Source: Bacillus mycoides (lineage in GTDB: Bacteria > Bacillota > Bacilli > Bacillales > Bacillaceae_G). Taken from it: a stretch of 64,000 bases of DNA. This document shows, in pieces, positions 1-9,204 of the stretch. Numbering within the stretch: position 1 is the stretch's first letter; each line of letters begins with the position of its first letter. The notes beneath the pieces are model-generated. The model was not told the DNA's origin, did no database searches, and was given only the letters and a program-made list of their open reading frames with translations. The translations under genes were made by a program, and so were the position numbers. Where the stretch lies: contig NZ_CP036132.1 in NCBI RefSeq assembly GCF_018742245.1, forward strand, positions 615,001 to 679,000, in the 5' to 3' direction.

Positions 1-91
1 TGATGAGCAGAAGGGGAGTGCTCAAGTGTATGACGTATCCAACCCAGGAGAGAGCGTTCACGTGGATGTGACGGCTTTAGAAGAGATGTAA
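1..91 (+). CDS. C-terminal end of an unidentified protein (5' part outside window)
   Basis: Reading frame open from base 2 to a TAA at 89-91, giving the last 29 residues, ending ...HVDVTALEEM. The segment is acidic and hydrophilic. I do not recognise the family from so short a tail. It is accepted as coding because the frame runs to a stop placed two bases before a strong terminator hairpin, the normal arrangement at a gene end. The gene is convergent with the peptide transporter that follows. Confidence 0.6.
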   Translation, partial: DEQKGSAQVYDVSNPGESVHVDVTALEEM

Positions 92-92
92 T

Positions 93-128
93 AGAAAAGA
101 CGCTTCTAATTGTAGAAGCGTCTTTTCT
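93..128. terminator. Bidirectional intrinsic terminator
   Basis: Perfect 16-bp stem (93-108 with 113-128) around a 4-base loop. It has A-rich and T-rich flanks on both sides, so it can serve the upstream gene on the + strand and dtpT on the - strand. Confidence 0.9.
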
Positions 129-131
129 GTG

Positions 132-1517
132 TTATTCCATCATACTTGCAACTTTTTTAGAGCAGAGAAGAAGTACAAATCCTAGGACGATAACGATAAT
201 ACCGATACTTGCAAATACTTCAAGATAGCCTAATGATTGTGTAAAGGAAGCAAGCTTACCAGCTAACCAGTTAGCCATACCTGAACCAGCTAACCATACA
301 CCCATTAGTAATGATGCTAATTTAACAGGTGCAATTGCACTTACCATTGATAGACCGATTGGTGATAAGAATAGTTCGCCAATTGTATGGAACATATAAG
401 TGATAACGATGAATAATAAGTTTGCTTTAACAGTTATATCAGCTTCACTACTTCCAGTTTTTAGAACCGCTAATGTTAAAACAAGGTAACCTATACCTAG
501 TAAAATCATACCAAATGCCATTTTTGTTGGTACTTTTAAATCGCCACGCTTTGATTTAGAAAGTTTTAACCATAGCATAGATACGAATGGTGCAAGTAGT
601 ACGATGAATGCTGGGTTAACTGATTGGAACCAAGATGTTGGAACTTCCCATCCGAAAATTGTACGATCTACGAATTTATCTGTATAAAGTGTTAAAGAAC
701 TACCAGCTTGTTCAAATCCTGCCCAGAAGAATACAACGAAACAAGTTAAAATTACAATTGCCCAAGTGCGATTTTTTTCTTGTTTTGTTAAAGGTTTCTT
801 TTCAGTTGCAGGTTGATTTTTTGTTTTTTTACCAACAACTGTTGTTCCTGCTGTACCAAGGTAGCGAGGAGCTAATAAGTTGAAAACAATTTGGCCAATA
901 ATCATACCGATACAAGCTGCTAAGAATCCGTATTTATATCCCATAACCATAACGCCATCAACGCTTGTTTTAAAGAAATCTTCTGCTAAAAATCCACAAA
1001 TAAGTGGAGCGAAGAAAGCACCTACGTTAATACCCATATAGAAGATAGTAAATGCACTGTCACGACGTGAATCATTTTCGTCATACAATTCACCTAACAG
1101 TGTAGAAATATTTGGTTTAAAGAATCCATTACCAATAACTAATAGTACTAATCCAAGTAATAGTCCTGTTTTTGTATTCATGGAGAATAGTACAAAGTTA
1201 CCAATCGCCATAATAATTCCGCCGAGAGTAATGGCATGACGTCTTGTAATATAATGATCAGTTAGCCATCCGCCTATAATTGGCATGAAATATACTGCCG
1301 CTGTAAAAGTACCATATAATTGCACTGCAACTGCCTTATCAAATCCTAACCCGCCACTAACAGCAGCAGTTGTTAAATAAAGAACTAAAAGGCCACGCAT
1401 TCCATAATAACTAAATCTTTCCCACATTTCTGTTAAGAACAACAAATATAATCCTGGTGGATGTTTTTTTGGTGATTGTTGTTCTCCAGCTTTTTCTAAT
1501 TTTAAAGCTGCATCCAT
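132..1517 (-). CDS. dtpT: POT/PTR2-family proton-dependent di/tripeptide transporter
   Basis: 461 residues, a normal length for the proton-coupled oligopeptide transporter family, with about 12-14 hydrophobic segments. The N-terminal part carries FLTEMWERFSYYGMR, the ExxERFxYYG signature, and near residue 160 FYMGINVGAFFAPL, the second PTR2 signature. Family members import di- and tripeptides with protons across the plasma membrane. The ATG at 1515-1517 has a GGGGGAAA ribosome site a few bases upstream, and a good sigma-A promoter lies at 1561-1590. It is monocistronic, and its 3' end shares a bidirectional terminator with the convergent upstream gene. The exact peptide range cannot be read from the sequence. 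Confidence 0.93.
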   Translation of the reverse strand: MDAALKLEKAGEQQSPKKHPPGLYLLFLTEMWERFSYYGMRGLLVLYLTTAAVSGGLGFDKAVAVQLYGTFTAAVYFMPIIGGWLTDHYITRRHAITLGGIIMAIGNFVLFSMNTKTGLLLGLVLLVIGNGFFKPNISTLLGELYDENDSRRDSAFTIFYMGINVGAFFAPLICGFLAEDFFKTSVDGVMVMGYKYGFLAACIGMIIGQIVFNLLAPRYLGTAGTTVVGKKTKNQPATEKKPLTKQEKNRTWAIVILTCFVVFFWAGFEQAGSSLTLYTDKFVDRTIFGWEVPTSWFQSVNPAFIVLLAPFVSMLWLKLSKSKRGDLKVPTKMAFGMILLGIGYLVLTLAVLKTGSSEADITVKANLLFIVITYMFHTIGELFLSPIGLSMVSAIAPVKLASLLMGVWLAGSGMANWLAGKLASFTQSLGYLEVFASIGIIVIVLGFVLLLCSKKVASMME

Positions 1518-1560
1518 TTTTGTTTCCCCCTAATCCTGTATAACGGATATTTATGTAATT

Positions 1561-1590
1561 ATTTTAATTCACAAAATATTTAGAAGTCAA
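1561..1590 (-). promoter_or_regulatory. Sigma-A-type promoter of dtpT
   Basis: On the - strand TTGACT (1585-1590) is followed after 18 bases by TAAAAT (1561-1566), about 45 bases before the start codon. The spacer has a loose CodY-like sequence (about 11 of 15), too weak to call. Confidence 0.6.
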
Positions 1591-1675
1591 TAGAATTATA
1601 TGGAAATAGCAAGAAAATTTCTAAAAAAATCTATTTTTCTTCAACCGTTATTGTATTTTTCCCTGAAAACAAGAT

Positions 1676-1689
1676 AATAAGCGTTTTCA
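1676..1689 (-). promoter_or_regulatory. Possible degenerate cre (CcpA) site upstream of dtpT
   Basis: TGAAAACGCTTATT on the - strand differs from the cre consensus TGWAANCGNTNWCA at the last two informative positions. The 1518-1896 gap otherwise holds the dtpT promoter, the terminator of the next gene and AT-rich sequence without ORFs. Confidence 0.3.
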
Positions 1690-1854
1690 AATGTAGTAAT
1701 TGAATTCTAAAAGAAAGTAAAATAGTGACAAATCAGAAAATTTAGATTAGAATATTTATTCTGATATAGAGAAAATAAACTATATTTACTTTTATAATAT
1801 AACATATCGGGAATAAAAATACAAAATGAAATAATGTGACACTTCAGTGAAATG

Positions 1855-1885
1855 AAAAAACCAGCTCCATAAAAGAGGGAGCTGG
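1855..1885 (-). terminator. Terminator of the siderophore-binding lipoprotein gene
   Basis: Inverted repeat CCAGCTCC/GGAGCTGG (1861-1868 with 1878-1885), 11 bases after the stop codon in the - direction. It is followed on the - strand by a run of Ts (1855-1860). Confidence 0.85.
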
Positions 1886-1896
1886 TTAGAATGAAA

Positions 1897-2862
1897 TTAT
1901 TTAACAAAGCGTTTTTCAATGTCGTCTAGTAGTAAGTTAGCAGCCATTACACCGCCAGCTGTATTCCAAATAACGTCGTCAACTTTGTATGCTTTTCCGT
2001 TCTTTACTGCATTTAAGTTTTTAAATAGAGGGTCGTTTATATATTCTTTTTCTAGTTCAGAGCCTTTTTTCTCGTTGCCTTTATCGAATGTGAAGTAGAA
2101 TAATACATCACCATCCATTGCAGAAATACGCTCTTTAGATACATTGCGTTCTGCGAAATCATCTTTGTTTTGATCACCAGGACGCTTAAATCCAAGTTCT
2201 TTTAAAATAACGCCAGAGAATGTATCACCGTGATAAATACGAACATCACCAGGCATAAAGCGTACCATAGAAATTTCTTGATTTACTTTATCACCAAGTT
2301 TGCCTTTTAAATCTTCCATACGTTTTCCGTAATCAGCTAAAACCTTTTGACCTTCTTTTTCTTTATTTAAAGCTTTTGCATAAAACTTAAAGTTATCTTT
2401 CCATTCACCACGTAATGTTTCAGAGAAAACAGTAGGTGCAATAGCTGTTAGTTGCTCGTACACTTTTTCGTGACGCATTTTGTTACCGATAATTAAGTCT
2501 GGTTTTAAAGAAGCGATAGTTTCAACGTTAACTTGTCCTTCATCACCAACAACTTTTACATCTTTCATTTTATCCTTAATATGCGGATACCATGGGTCAC
2601 CTGTCCAAGACTTTACAGCACCGACCGGTTTCACACCTAATTCAAGTAAAGCTTCAGTTCCTTCATTAGTTAAAATAACTACACGTTTTGGATTGGCAGG
2701 AACTTCTGTTTTACCCATTGCGTGCTCAACTGTAATCGTTTCTTTTTTATTATCTTTTGTTGCTTCTTCTTTGTTATTTGATTTTCCACAAGCACTTAAA
2801 AGAAGTGAAAATGCTAGTAAAAATACAAATACTGTAAACGATTTCTTTTGCATGAAATTCAT
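1897..2862 (-). CDS. yfiY: Iron-siderophore ABC transporter substrate-binding lipoprotein (YfiY-like)
   Basis: 321 residues. The N-terminus is a lipoprotein signal peptide with lipobox LLSAC; the Cys is lipidated and anchors the protein outside the membrane. It is followed by a charged linker and a type III (Fe-B12/periplasmic-binding) fold with the typical start TVEHAMGKTEVPANPKRVV. Such proteins bind ferric siderophores and deliver them to FecCD-type permeases. It is divergent from two permeases and an ATPase that complete the system, with a Fur box between. The start at 2862 has AGGGGG six bases upstream. It resembles B. subtilis YfiY (hydroxamate/citrate siderophores), but the ligand is inferred by family only. 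Confidence 0.9.
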   Translation of the reverse strand: MNFMQKKSFTVFVFLLAFSLLLSACGKSNNKEEATKDNKKETITVEHAMGKTEVPANPKRVVILTNEGTEALLELGVKPVGAVKSWTGDPWYPHIKDKMKDVKVVGDEGQVNVETIASLKPDLIIGNKMRHEKVYEQLTAIAPTVFSETLRGEWKDNFKFYAKALNKEKEGQKVLADYGKRMEDLKGKLGDKVNQEISMVRFMPGDVRIYHGDTFSGVILKELGFKRPGDQNKDDFAERNVSKERISAMDGDVLFYFTFDKGNEKKGSELEKEYINDPLFKNLNAVKNGKAYKVDDVIWNTAGGVMAANLLLDDIEKRFVK

Positions 2863-2937
2863 TATGTACCCCCTACATGTTGAGAATATTTTTCAATAGC
2901 AAGCATGATATTAAAACTTTTTGGTTCGATTGTCAAT

Positions 2938-2971
2938 GAAAATAATTCTCATTATCGTTGACAATGAGAAT
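2938..2971. promoter_or_regulatory. Fur box in the divergent siderophore-uptake promoter region
   Basis: GAAAATAATTCTCATTATC (2938-2956) matches the classic 19-bp Fur box GATAATGATAATCATTATC at 15 of 19 positions. It overlaps a perfect 9-bp inverted repeat, ATTCTCATT/AATGAGAAT (2945-2953 and 2963-2971). It lies midway between the lipoprotein gene and the permease operon, so iron-bound Fur would repress both. Confidence 0.85.
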
Positions 2972-3024
2972 TAAGTTGAAATACACTTACAACGTATCAT
3001 TATACATTGAAGGGGAAACGCTGC

Positions 3025-4029
3025 ATGTTATTAAAAACAAATCAAGCAAAATGGATTGGATTATTTGTTGGAATCATTGCAGTCGTTATTTGTATTTGGG
3101 GAAGTATTATTTTCGGATATACAAATACGAGTTGGAAATTAGCGCTAGATGCTTTTTTTCATTTTAATGGTTCAAATGAGCATATTATTATTCAAAATGT
3201 GCGTTTACCAAGGGCGTTAATTGCAGCAAGTGTTGGTGCTAGTTTAGCCATAGCGGGTTGTTTAATGCAAACTTTAACAAAGAACCCACTTGCTTCTCCA
3301 GATTTTATTGGATTAAATTCAGGTGCTGCTTTCTTCATAGTTGTAGCAATTGTGATTTTTTCCGTTACATCATTATCAGCCTTTACTTGGATCGCCTTTT
3401 TAGGGGCAGCAGTTGCTGCAGTACTTGTATTTGCCTCTAGTTCTTTAGGAAAAGAAGGGACAACGCCTCTTAAGTTAACGTTAGCAGGTGTCGCGATAAG
3501 TGCTTTGTTTTCATCATTAACACAAGGGTTACTTGTTTTAAATGAAAAAGCATTTGAAGAAGTGTTATTTTGGCTTGCCGGATCTGTGCAAGGAAGAAAG
3601 TTAGAGATTTTACAATCTGTATTCCCGTATTTATTAATAGGCTGGATTGCATCTCTTATGATGGCAGGGAAAGTAAATACATTAATGATGGGGGAAGACG
3701 TTGCAAAAGGACTTGGACAACGAACAATTTTAATGAAATCATTCGTACTACTTATTATTGTACTGCTGTCTGGTGGTTCAGTTGCGGTCGCTGGTCCAAT
3801 TGGATTTATTGGTATTGTTACTCCGTATTTTGCCAGATTCCTTGTTGGAGTAGATCACAGGTGGAGAGTACCGTATAGCGGCTTGTTAGGTGCAATACTA
3901 TTACTCTTAGCTGATATAGCAGCTAGATATGTCATTATGCCACAAGAAGTACCAGTAGGGGTTATGACAGCATTTATCGGGGCCCCATTCTTTATTTATA
4001 TTGCACGTAAGAGAGGGCTTAGCAAATGA
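3025..4029 (+). CDS. yfiZ: FecCD-family siderophore ABC permease, first subunit (YfiZ-like)
   Basis: 334 residues and about nine membrane segments, with the FecCD-family features RLPRALIAASVGASLAIAGC near residue 60 and GPIGFIGIVTPYFARFLVG in the C-terminal third. It forms the membrane channel for ferric siderophore with the next gene product. An in-frame TTG lies at 3007, but it overlaps the AAGGGG ribosome site (3010-3015). The ATG at 3025 sits nine bases after that site and is preferred. Its last four bases overlap the next start (ATGA), so the two permeases are translationally coupled. Confidence 0.9.
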   Translation: MLLKTNQAKWIGLFVGIIAVVICIWGSIIFGYTNTSWKLALDAFFHFNGSNEHIIIQNVRLPRALIAASVGASLAIAGCLMQTLTKNPLASPDFIGLNSGAAFFIVVAIVIFSVTSLSAFTWIAFLGAAVAAVLVFASSSLGKEGTTPLKLTLAGVAISALFSSLTQGLLVLNEKAFEEVLFWLAGSVQGRKLEILQSVFPYLLIGWIASLMMAGKVNTLMMGEDVAKGLGQRTILMKSFVLLIIVLLSGGSVAVAGPIGFIGIVTPYFARFLVGVDHRWRVPYSGLLGAILLLLADIAARYVIMPQEVPVGVMTAFIGAPFFIYIARKRGLSK

Positions 4030-5084
4030 AGAAGTATATTCCGTTTCGTATAGGAAAAGGTGGGCTCTCGTTTTTAATGTATAAACGAGCTGTTCTAGTC
4101 TTATTCAGTTTACTAGTTGTTTTAATAGGATTATTTTTTGCGAGCGCAGGTATGGGAGATATGAAAATAGCTCCTTATGATGTATGGCAAGCGATTACCG
4201 GAAATGGTGATGCGATGTCAAATATGGTTGTAAATAAGTTTCGTATGCCGCGTATTTTAAGTGCGATCCTTGTAGGAATCGCACTTGCTGTAGCGGGGTG
4301 TATTTTACAAGGGCTCGTTCGAAATCCGCTTGCTTCTCCTGATATCATCGGAATTACGGGCGGGGCAAGTGTTGCAGTTGTACTATTTTTAGCTATATTT
4401 AGTGATAAAAATAATGCGCTAACAGTAAGCATTCATTATATGCCGCTCGCAGCCTTTGCTGGGGCAACGATTGTAGCGTTATTTGTATATTTATTTGCAT
4501 GGAGAAATGACGGGTTATCACCGATTAGCCTTGTTTTAATTGGTGTTGGATTTTGGGCATTAACGAAAGCAGCAACGACTTTATTTATGTTGTTAGCACC
4601 AATTTATCAAGCGAGTCAAGCGAATGTATGGATTACAGGTACTGTTTACGGTTCTTCATGGCAAAATGTTATGGTACTTGCGCCGTGGGTTCTTATTTTA
4701 ACTGTAATATCATTTATAGCGGCTAGACAATTAAATGCCCAAGAGCTAGGGGATGATATTGCAGTAGGACTCGGTATTCCTTTAACAAAGTCGCGCGTAT
4801 TCATGCTATTACTTAGTACAGCTTTAATTGGTGGAGCAGTTGCTTTCGCAGGAGGAATTGGATTTGTTGGTTTAATGGCACCTCATATTTCTCGAAGGCT
4901 AGTTGGTTCTTTATACGGTGCCTTACTTCCAGTTGCGGCGATTGTCGGTGCAATTCTAGTGCTTGCTGCAGATTTAATTGGGCGTACAGTTTTCACACCA
5001 CTTGAAATTCCAGCAGGGGTATTTACATCAGCAATTGGTGCACCTTATTTTATTTATTTACTTTATAAAAGTCGGAATTCATAA
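4026..5084 (+). CDS. yfhA: FecCD-family siderophore ABC permease, second subunit (YfhA-like)
   Basis: 352 residues and about nine to ten membrane segments. It has the paralogous FecCD motifs FRMPRILSAILVGIALAVAGC and GGIGFVGLMAPHISRRLVG, the latter contacting the ATPase. It heterodimerises with the preceding permease. The start overlaps the previous stop by four bases, and the ATPase gene follows after 12 bases. The product is slightly longer at the N-terminus than its partner, with a short basic cytosolic lead. Confidence 0.9.
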   Translation: MKKYIPFRIGKGGLSFLMYKRAVLVLFSLLVVLIGLFFASAGMGDMKIAPYDVWQAITGNGDAMSNMVVNKFRMPRILSAILVGIALAVAGCILQGLVRNPLASPDIIGITGGASVAVVLFLAIFSDKNNALTVSIHYMPLAAFAGATIVALFVYLFAWRNDGLSPISLVLIGVGFWALTKAATTLFMLLAPIYQASQANVWITGTVYGSSWQNVMVLAPWVLILTVISFIAARQLNAQELGDDIAVGLGIPLTKSRVFMLLLSTALIGGAVAFAGGIGFVGLMAPHISRRLVGSLYGALLPVAAIVGAILVLAADLIGRTVFTPLEIPAGVFTSAIGAPYFIYLLYKSRNS

Positions 5085-5096
5085 AGGGAGATGAAT

Positions 5097-5918
5097 ATGC
5101 AAAAAGCATTGGAGACGAAACGCTTGACGCTGTCGTATGGTGAAACGATTATTATTGATGAGCTGAATTTAGAAATTCCAAAAGGGGAAATTACAATCTT
5201 CATCGGTTCTAACGGTTGTGGGAAATCAACTTTATTACGTTCACTAGCTAGATTATTAAAGCCAACAACTGGTGACATTTTGTTAGATAATCAAGCGATT
5301 CAAAGTATGCAAACGAAGCAAATTGCTCGTCAAATGGCGATTTTACCGCAAGGGCCACAAGCGCCAGAAGGACTTACAGTATTGCAACTTGTTAAGCAAG
5401 GACGTTATCCATATCAAACATGGCTGAAGCAATGGTCCGAAAAAGATGAGGAAATGGTACAAAAAGCGCTTGCGGCAACGGGTATGACAGAATTTGCTGA
5501 GCGTGATGTTCATGCTCTTTCAGGTGGACAACGTCAACGTGCTTGGATTGCAATGACCCTTGCACAAGATACTGATATTATTTTACTGGATGAGCCAACT
5601 ACATATTTAGATATGACTCACCAAATTGAAGTGTTAGATTTATTATTCGAATTAAATGAAACAGAGAAAAGAACGATTGTTATGGTATTACACGATTTGA
5701 ACTTGGCATGCCGTTATGCAGACAACATTGTAGCTATTCAAGATAAACAAATATATGCGCAAGGTAAACCAGAAGAAGTTGTTGATCAAAAGTTAGTTCG
5801 TGATGTATTCCGTATGGAGTGTCAAATAAGCGCTGATCCATTATTTGGAACACCGCTCTGTATTCCGCATGGAAAAGGAAGAAGTGTACGAAAAGAAGCT
5901 GTTCAGGCGATGAGATAA
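5097..5918 (+). CDS. yusV: Siderophore ABC transporter ATP-binding protein (YusV-like)
   Basis: 273 residues. Walker [10 protein letters not shown] lies near residue 40, the signature is [13 protein letters not shown], and Walker B is [12 protein letters not shown]. The D-TYLDM and [11 protein letters not shown] elements are typical of the FepC/FhuC/YusV iron-siderophore class. It powers the two permeases encoded upstream. ATG codons exist at 5091 and 5097; the first touches the GGGAG ribosome site, so 5097 is chosen. B. subtilis yfiY-yfiZ-yfhA lacks its own ATPase gene and borrows YusV, whereas here the ATPase is part of the operon. Confidence 0.9.
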   Translation: MQKALETKRLTLSYGETIIIDELNLEIPKGEITIFIGSNGCGKSTLLRSLARLLKPTTGDILLDNQAIQSMQTKQIARQMAILPQGPQAPEGLTVLQLVKQGRYPYQTWLKQWSEKDEEMVQKALAATGMTEFAERDVHALSGGQRQRAWIAMTLAQDTDIILLDEPTTYLDMTHQIEVLDLLFELNETEKRTIVMVLHDLNLACRYADNIVAIQDKQIYAQGKPEEVVDQKLVRDVFRMECQISADPLFGTPLCIPHGKGRSVRKEAVQAMR

Positions 5919-5947
5919 AAAAACGATGAATAATTCATCGTTTTTTT
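5917..5947. terminator. Bidirectional terminator between siderophore ATPase and methyltransferase
   Basis: 14-bp stem (5917-5930 with 5934-5947) and 3-base loop with A-run and T-run flanks. It overlaps the ends of both convergent genes. Confidence 0.9.
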
Positions 5948-6678
5948 TATTTTTTGCAAGAAAATAGTAGGAAAAGGGGAATACGTAAGCGACGTTCATA
6001 TTCTTCTTTTCCCTGAAAACAGTTTCGATTTGGTGTGGCTTCTTTTAAGTTTGTAATTGTAAATCCGGCTTGTTGTAATAATGTAAAATATTCTTCCGTT
6101 GTCCGATGATATTTAATAACCTCTTGATCAATCCACGGCTCAACTCGTTTTCCTGTTTTGAAATAATCATCGACGAGCCAGCTAGTTCTTTTACCACTTG
6201 TTTGTAAGCTTTCAAACGAAGAGGTAATAACGGGATGTTGAACGCTAAAGGTAAAGGTCCCGTTTGTTTTTAAAGTTTGAAACACATTTTGAAAAATGAT
6301 ATCAAGATGTTCAATATAATGTAAGGCGAGTCTAGATGTTACTAAATCAAAAGTAGAAGGAGGATAGGTATAGTCTTTGAGGTTTATAAAATGAACAGAT
6401 CCATTTTTATTTTCTAGGTGCTTACTAGCTTTTTCATACATGAGCTCGGAGCCTTCAATGCCAGTGTAAGAGTGGCAACCATTTTCTAATAATTCCTCGC
6501 CAAATTTAGCGTCACCACAACCTAAATCGAGAATTTGTTTTCCTTGTACATCACCAATGAGCTGAAAGAATGCTGGTTTTTCAAGTACTTCGTTTGGGCT
6601 ATTTTCTCGATATCTTCGCTTCATATATTGTTCTAAAAACGATTCGTTATTATATACATCAGATTCTGTAAATGCCAT
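5947..6678 (-). CDS. Class I SAM-dependent methyltransferase
   Basis: 243 residues. Motif I of the Rossmann methyltransferase fold, ILDLGCGDAKFGEEL, lies near residue 50, followed by the acidic post-I YTGIEGSE and motif IV FDLVTSRLALHYI. The protein looks like the methyltransferase 11/25 group that methylates small molecules; the substrate is unknown. An in-frame start ten codons upstream (6708) is rejected because the AAGGGGGC ribosome site (6685-6693) lies between it and the ATG at 6678. It is convergent with the siderophore operon and appears monocistronic. Confidence 0.85.
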   Translation of the reverse strand: MAFTESDVYNNESFLEQYMKRRYRENSPNEVLEKPAFFQLIGDVQGKQILDLGCGDAKFGEELLENGCHSYTGIEGSELMYEKASKHLENKNGSVHFINLKDYTYPPSTFDLVTSRLALHYIEHLDIIFQNVFQTLKTNGTFTFSVQHPVITSSFESLQTSGKRTSWLVDDYFKTGKRVEPWIDQEVIKYHRTTEEYFTLLQQAGFTITNLKEATPNRNCFQGKEEYERRLRIPLFLLFSCKK

Positions 6679-6769
6679 GTTTGAAGCCCCCTTGAATATT
6701 TTTTTCATTCTATCAAATATGAAAAGTAAATAATAGATTTCTTGTAATGAATCGTATATAATCTAAAAT

Positions 6770-6803
6770 TGTAAGCGGTTTCTTTAAACTATTTTTCTAT
6801 AAT
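6770..6803 (+). promoter_or_regulatory. cre-like site and -10 element upstream of kbl-tdh
   Basis: TGTAAGCGGTTTCT (6770-6783) matches the cre consensus at all but the last informative base. A TATAAT at 6798-6803 is placed so that the cre would cover the -35 region, suggesting CcpA repression of threonine catabolism when glucose is present. Confidence 0.55.
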
Positions 6804-6891
6804 AAATTCTGAAAACGTGTTAAGCTAGTAGAGGGATTATTAGAACTATTAAGACAATAATTCGCTTACATGAACGATGGGAGGCTTCACA

Positions 6892-8082
6892 ATGTCTAGT
6901 AAAACACTTGCAAACTTTTTAGAAGAAAATTTAGAGGATTTAAAATCAAAGGGGCTTTATAACGTAATTGATCCGCTTGAAAGTCCAAATGGACCGATTA
7001 TTACAATTGGCGGAAAAGAATATATTAACTTATCTTCAAACAACTATCTTGGATTAGCGACTGATAATCGCTTACAAGAAGCAGCAATTGGTGCAATTCA
7101 TAAGTACGGCGTTGGAGCAGGAGCTGTTCGTACAATTAATGGTACTTTAGATTTGCATATCAAATTAGAAGAAACAATTGCAAAGTTTAAACATACAGAA
7201 GCAGCAATTGCTTATCAATCAGGATTTAACTGTAATATGGCAGCGATTTCAGCTGTTATGGATAAAAATGATGCGATTCTTTCAGATGAATTAAACCATG
7301 CATCTATTATTGATGGTAGTCGTCTATCAAGAGCGAAAATCATCGTTTATAAGCATTCTGATATGGAAGATTTACGCAAAAAAGCAATCGAGGCAAAAGA
7401 ATCAGGTCTTTATAATAAATTAATGGTTATTACAGACGGTGTTTTCTCAATGGATGGAGATATTGCAAAATTACCAGAGATTGTTGAAATTGCAGAAGAG
7501 CTGGATTTAATGACATATGTAGATGATGCACACGGTTCAGGGGTACTTGGCAAAGGTGCAGGTACTGTAAAACATTTCGGCCTTTCTGATAAAGTTGATT
7601 TCCAAATCGGTACATTATCAAAAGCAATTGGGGTAATTGGTGGATATGTAGCTGGGAAACAAAACTTAATCGATTGGTTAAAAGTGCGTTCACGTCCATT
7701 CTTATTCTCAACAGCTTTAACACCAGCTGATGCAGCTGCTTGTATGAGAGCAATTGAAATTTTAATGGAAAGCACAGAGTTACACGATCGTTTATGGGAA
7801 AATGGTCGCTATTTGAAACAAGGGTTAAAAGAACTTGGCTTTAACATTGGAGAAAGTGAGACACCAATTACACCTTGTATTATTGGTGATGAAGTATTAA
7901 CACAAGAATTTAGTAAACGTCTAAATGAAGAAGGCGTATATGCAAAATCTATCGTATTCCCAACCGTAGCAAAAGGAATGGGACGCGTTCGAAATATGCC
8001 TACAGCAGCTCATACGAAAGAAATGTTAGATGAAGCAATTCGTAAGTATGAAAAAGTAGGGAAAGAAATGGGTATCATTTAA
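6892..8082 (+). CDS. kbl: Glycine C-acetyltransferase (2-amino-3-ketobutyrate CoA ligase)
   Basis: 396 residues, the expected size for the alpha-oxoamine synthase family of PLP enzymes. It has the lysine-bearing motif [13 protein letters not shown] (Lys about residue 244 forms the PLP aldimine), [10 protein letters not shown], and the [11 protein letters not shown] loop. The enzyme cleaves 2-amino-3-oxobutyrate with CoA to glycine and acetyl-CoA. The next gene encodes threonine dehydrogenase, which makes that substrate, so together they degrade threonine. BioF is the near paralogue, but the tdh neighbour decides for kbl. The start at 6892 follows GGGAGG by six bases; the ATG at 6877 lies immediately before that site. 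Confidence 0.93.
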   Translation: MSSKTLANFLEENLEDLKSKGLYNVIDPLESPNGPIITIGGKEYINLSSNNYLGLATDNRLQEAAIGAIHKYGVGAGAVRTINGTLDLHIKLEETIAKFKHTEAAIAYQSGFNCNMAAISAVMDKNDAILSDELNHASIIDGSRLSRAKIIVYKHSDMEDLRKKAIEAKESGLYNKLMVITDGVFSMDGDIAKLPEIVEIAEELDLMTYVDDAHGSGVLGKGAGTVKHFGLSDKVDFQIGTLSKAIGVIGGYVAGKQNLIDWLKVRSRPFLFSTALTPADAAACMRAIEILMESTELHDRLWENGRYLKQGLKELGFNIGESETPITPCIIGDEVLTQEFSKRLNEEGVYAKSIVFPTVAKGMGRVRNMPTAAHTKEMLDEAIRKYEKVGKEMGII

Positions 8083-8126
8083 TTAACGACATCTTTTGAA
8101 TAGCTTGCAAATGAGGAGTGGGAAAA

Positions 8127-9092
8127 ATGAAAAAAATTCTAGTAACCGGTTCTTTAGGGCAAATTGGTTCTGAACTAGTAATGAAACTTCGTGATGTATA
8201 CGGTGCATCAAACGTTATTGCAACAGATATTCGTGAAACAGATAGTGAAGTGGTAACGTCTGGTCCATTTGAAACGTTAGATGTAACAGATGGACAAAAA
8301 TTACATGATATTGCAAAGCGTAATGAAGTAGATACAATTATTCATTTAGCGGCTTTACTTTCAGCAACTGCAGAAAAAAATCCGTTATTTGCTTGGAATT
8401 TAAATATGGGTGGACTTGTAAATGCATTAGAAGCAGCACGTGAATTAAACTGTAAGTTTTTCACGCCAAGTTCTATCGGTGCATTTGGTCCATCAACGCC
8501 AAAAGATAATACACCACAAGATACAATCCAGCGTCCTACTACGATGTATGGGGTAAACAAAGTAGCAGGAGAATTATTATGTGATTATTATCATCAAAAG
8601 TTTGGCGTTGATACGCGCGGTGTACGTTTCCCAGGTTTAATTTCTTACGTAGCTCCTCCAGGAGGCGGAACAACTGATTATGCAGTTGAAATTTATTATG
8701 AGGCGATTAAAAAAGGTACATACACCTCATACATTGCTGAAGGAACATACATGGATATGATGTATATGCCTGATGCTTTACAAGCGATCATCTCATTAAT
8801 GGAAGCTGATCCAAGTAAGTTAGTGCATAGAAATGCATTCAACATTACAGCAATGAGCTTTGAACCAGAGCAAATCGCAGCATCAATTCGTAAACACATT
8901 CCGAACTTTACAATGGATTATGCTGTAGATCCAGCTCGTCAAACGATCGCTGATAGCTGGCCGAACTCTATTGATGCAACAGCAGCAATGAAAGAGTGGG
9001 GCTTTAAAGCAGAATATGATTTAGACAAAATGACAACTGATATGTTAGCCAAGTTAAAAAAAAAGCTTGCAGCTGAGTTAGTGATGAATTAA
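8127..9092 (+). CDS. tdh: L-threonine 3-dehydrogenase, short-chain (SDR/epimerase) type
   Basis: 321 residues of the extended SDR family. The NAD-binding glycine motif GSLGQIGSE is at residues 8-16 and the catalytic pair Tyr141/Lys145 is in [33 protein letters not shown] and [20 protein letters not shown] are typical of UDP-galactose-epimerase-like threonine dehydrogenases, which are unrelated to the zinc-type enzyme of E. coli. It oxidises threonine to 2-amino-3-ketobutyrate for the upstream kbl product. The GTG at 8118 touches the AGGAG ribosome site, so the ATG at 8127 is used. Confidence 0.92.
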   Translation: MKKILVTGSLGQIGSELVMKLRDVYGASNVIATDIRETDSEVVTSGPFETLDVTDGQKLHDIAKRNEVDTIIHLAALLSATAEKNPLFAWNLNMGGLVNALEAARELNCKFFTPSSIGAFGPSTPKDNTPQDTIQRPTTMYGVNKVAGELLCDYYHQKFGVDTRGVRFPGLISYVAPPGGGTTDYAVEIYYEAIKKGTYTSYIAEGTYMDMMYMPDALQAIISLMEADPSKLVHRNAFNITAMSFEPEQIAASIRKHIPNFTMDYAVDPARQTIADSWPNSIDATAAMKEWGFKAEYDLDKMTTDMLAKLKKKLAAELVMN

Positions 9093-9096
9093 TAGG

Positions 9097-9128
9097 AAGA
9101 GCTGATTCTTAGGAATCGGCTCTTTTAT
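9097..9128 (+). terminator. Terminator of kbl-tdh
   Basis: 12-bp stem with one G-U pair (9097-9108 with 9113-9124) followed by TTTTATTT. Confidence 0.85.
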
Positions 9129-9204
9129 TTGTATTTTTAGGAATATACAAACAATTATAAACGTGATAAAATGAGTTAATTTGTGCATAAAGGGGAGAGA
9201 TAAA

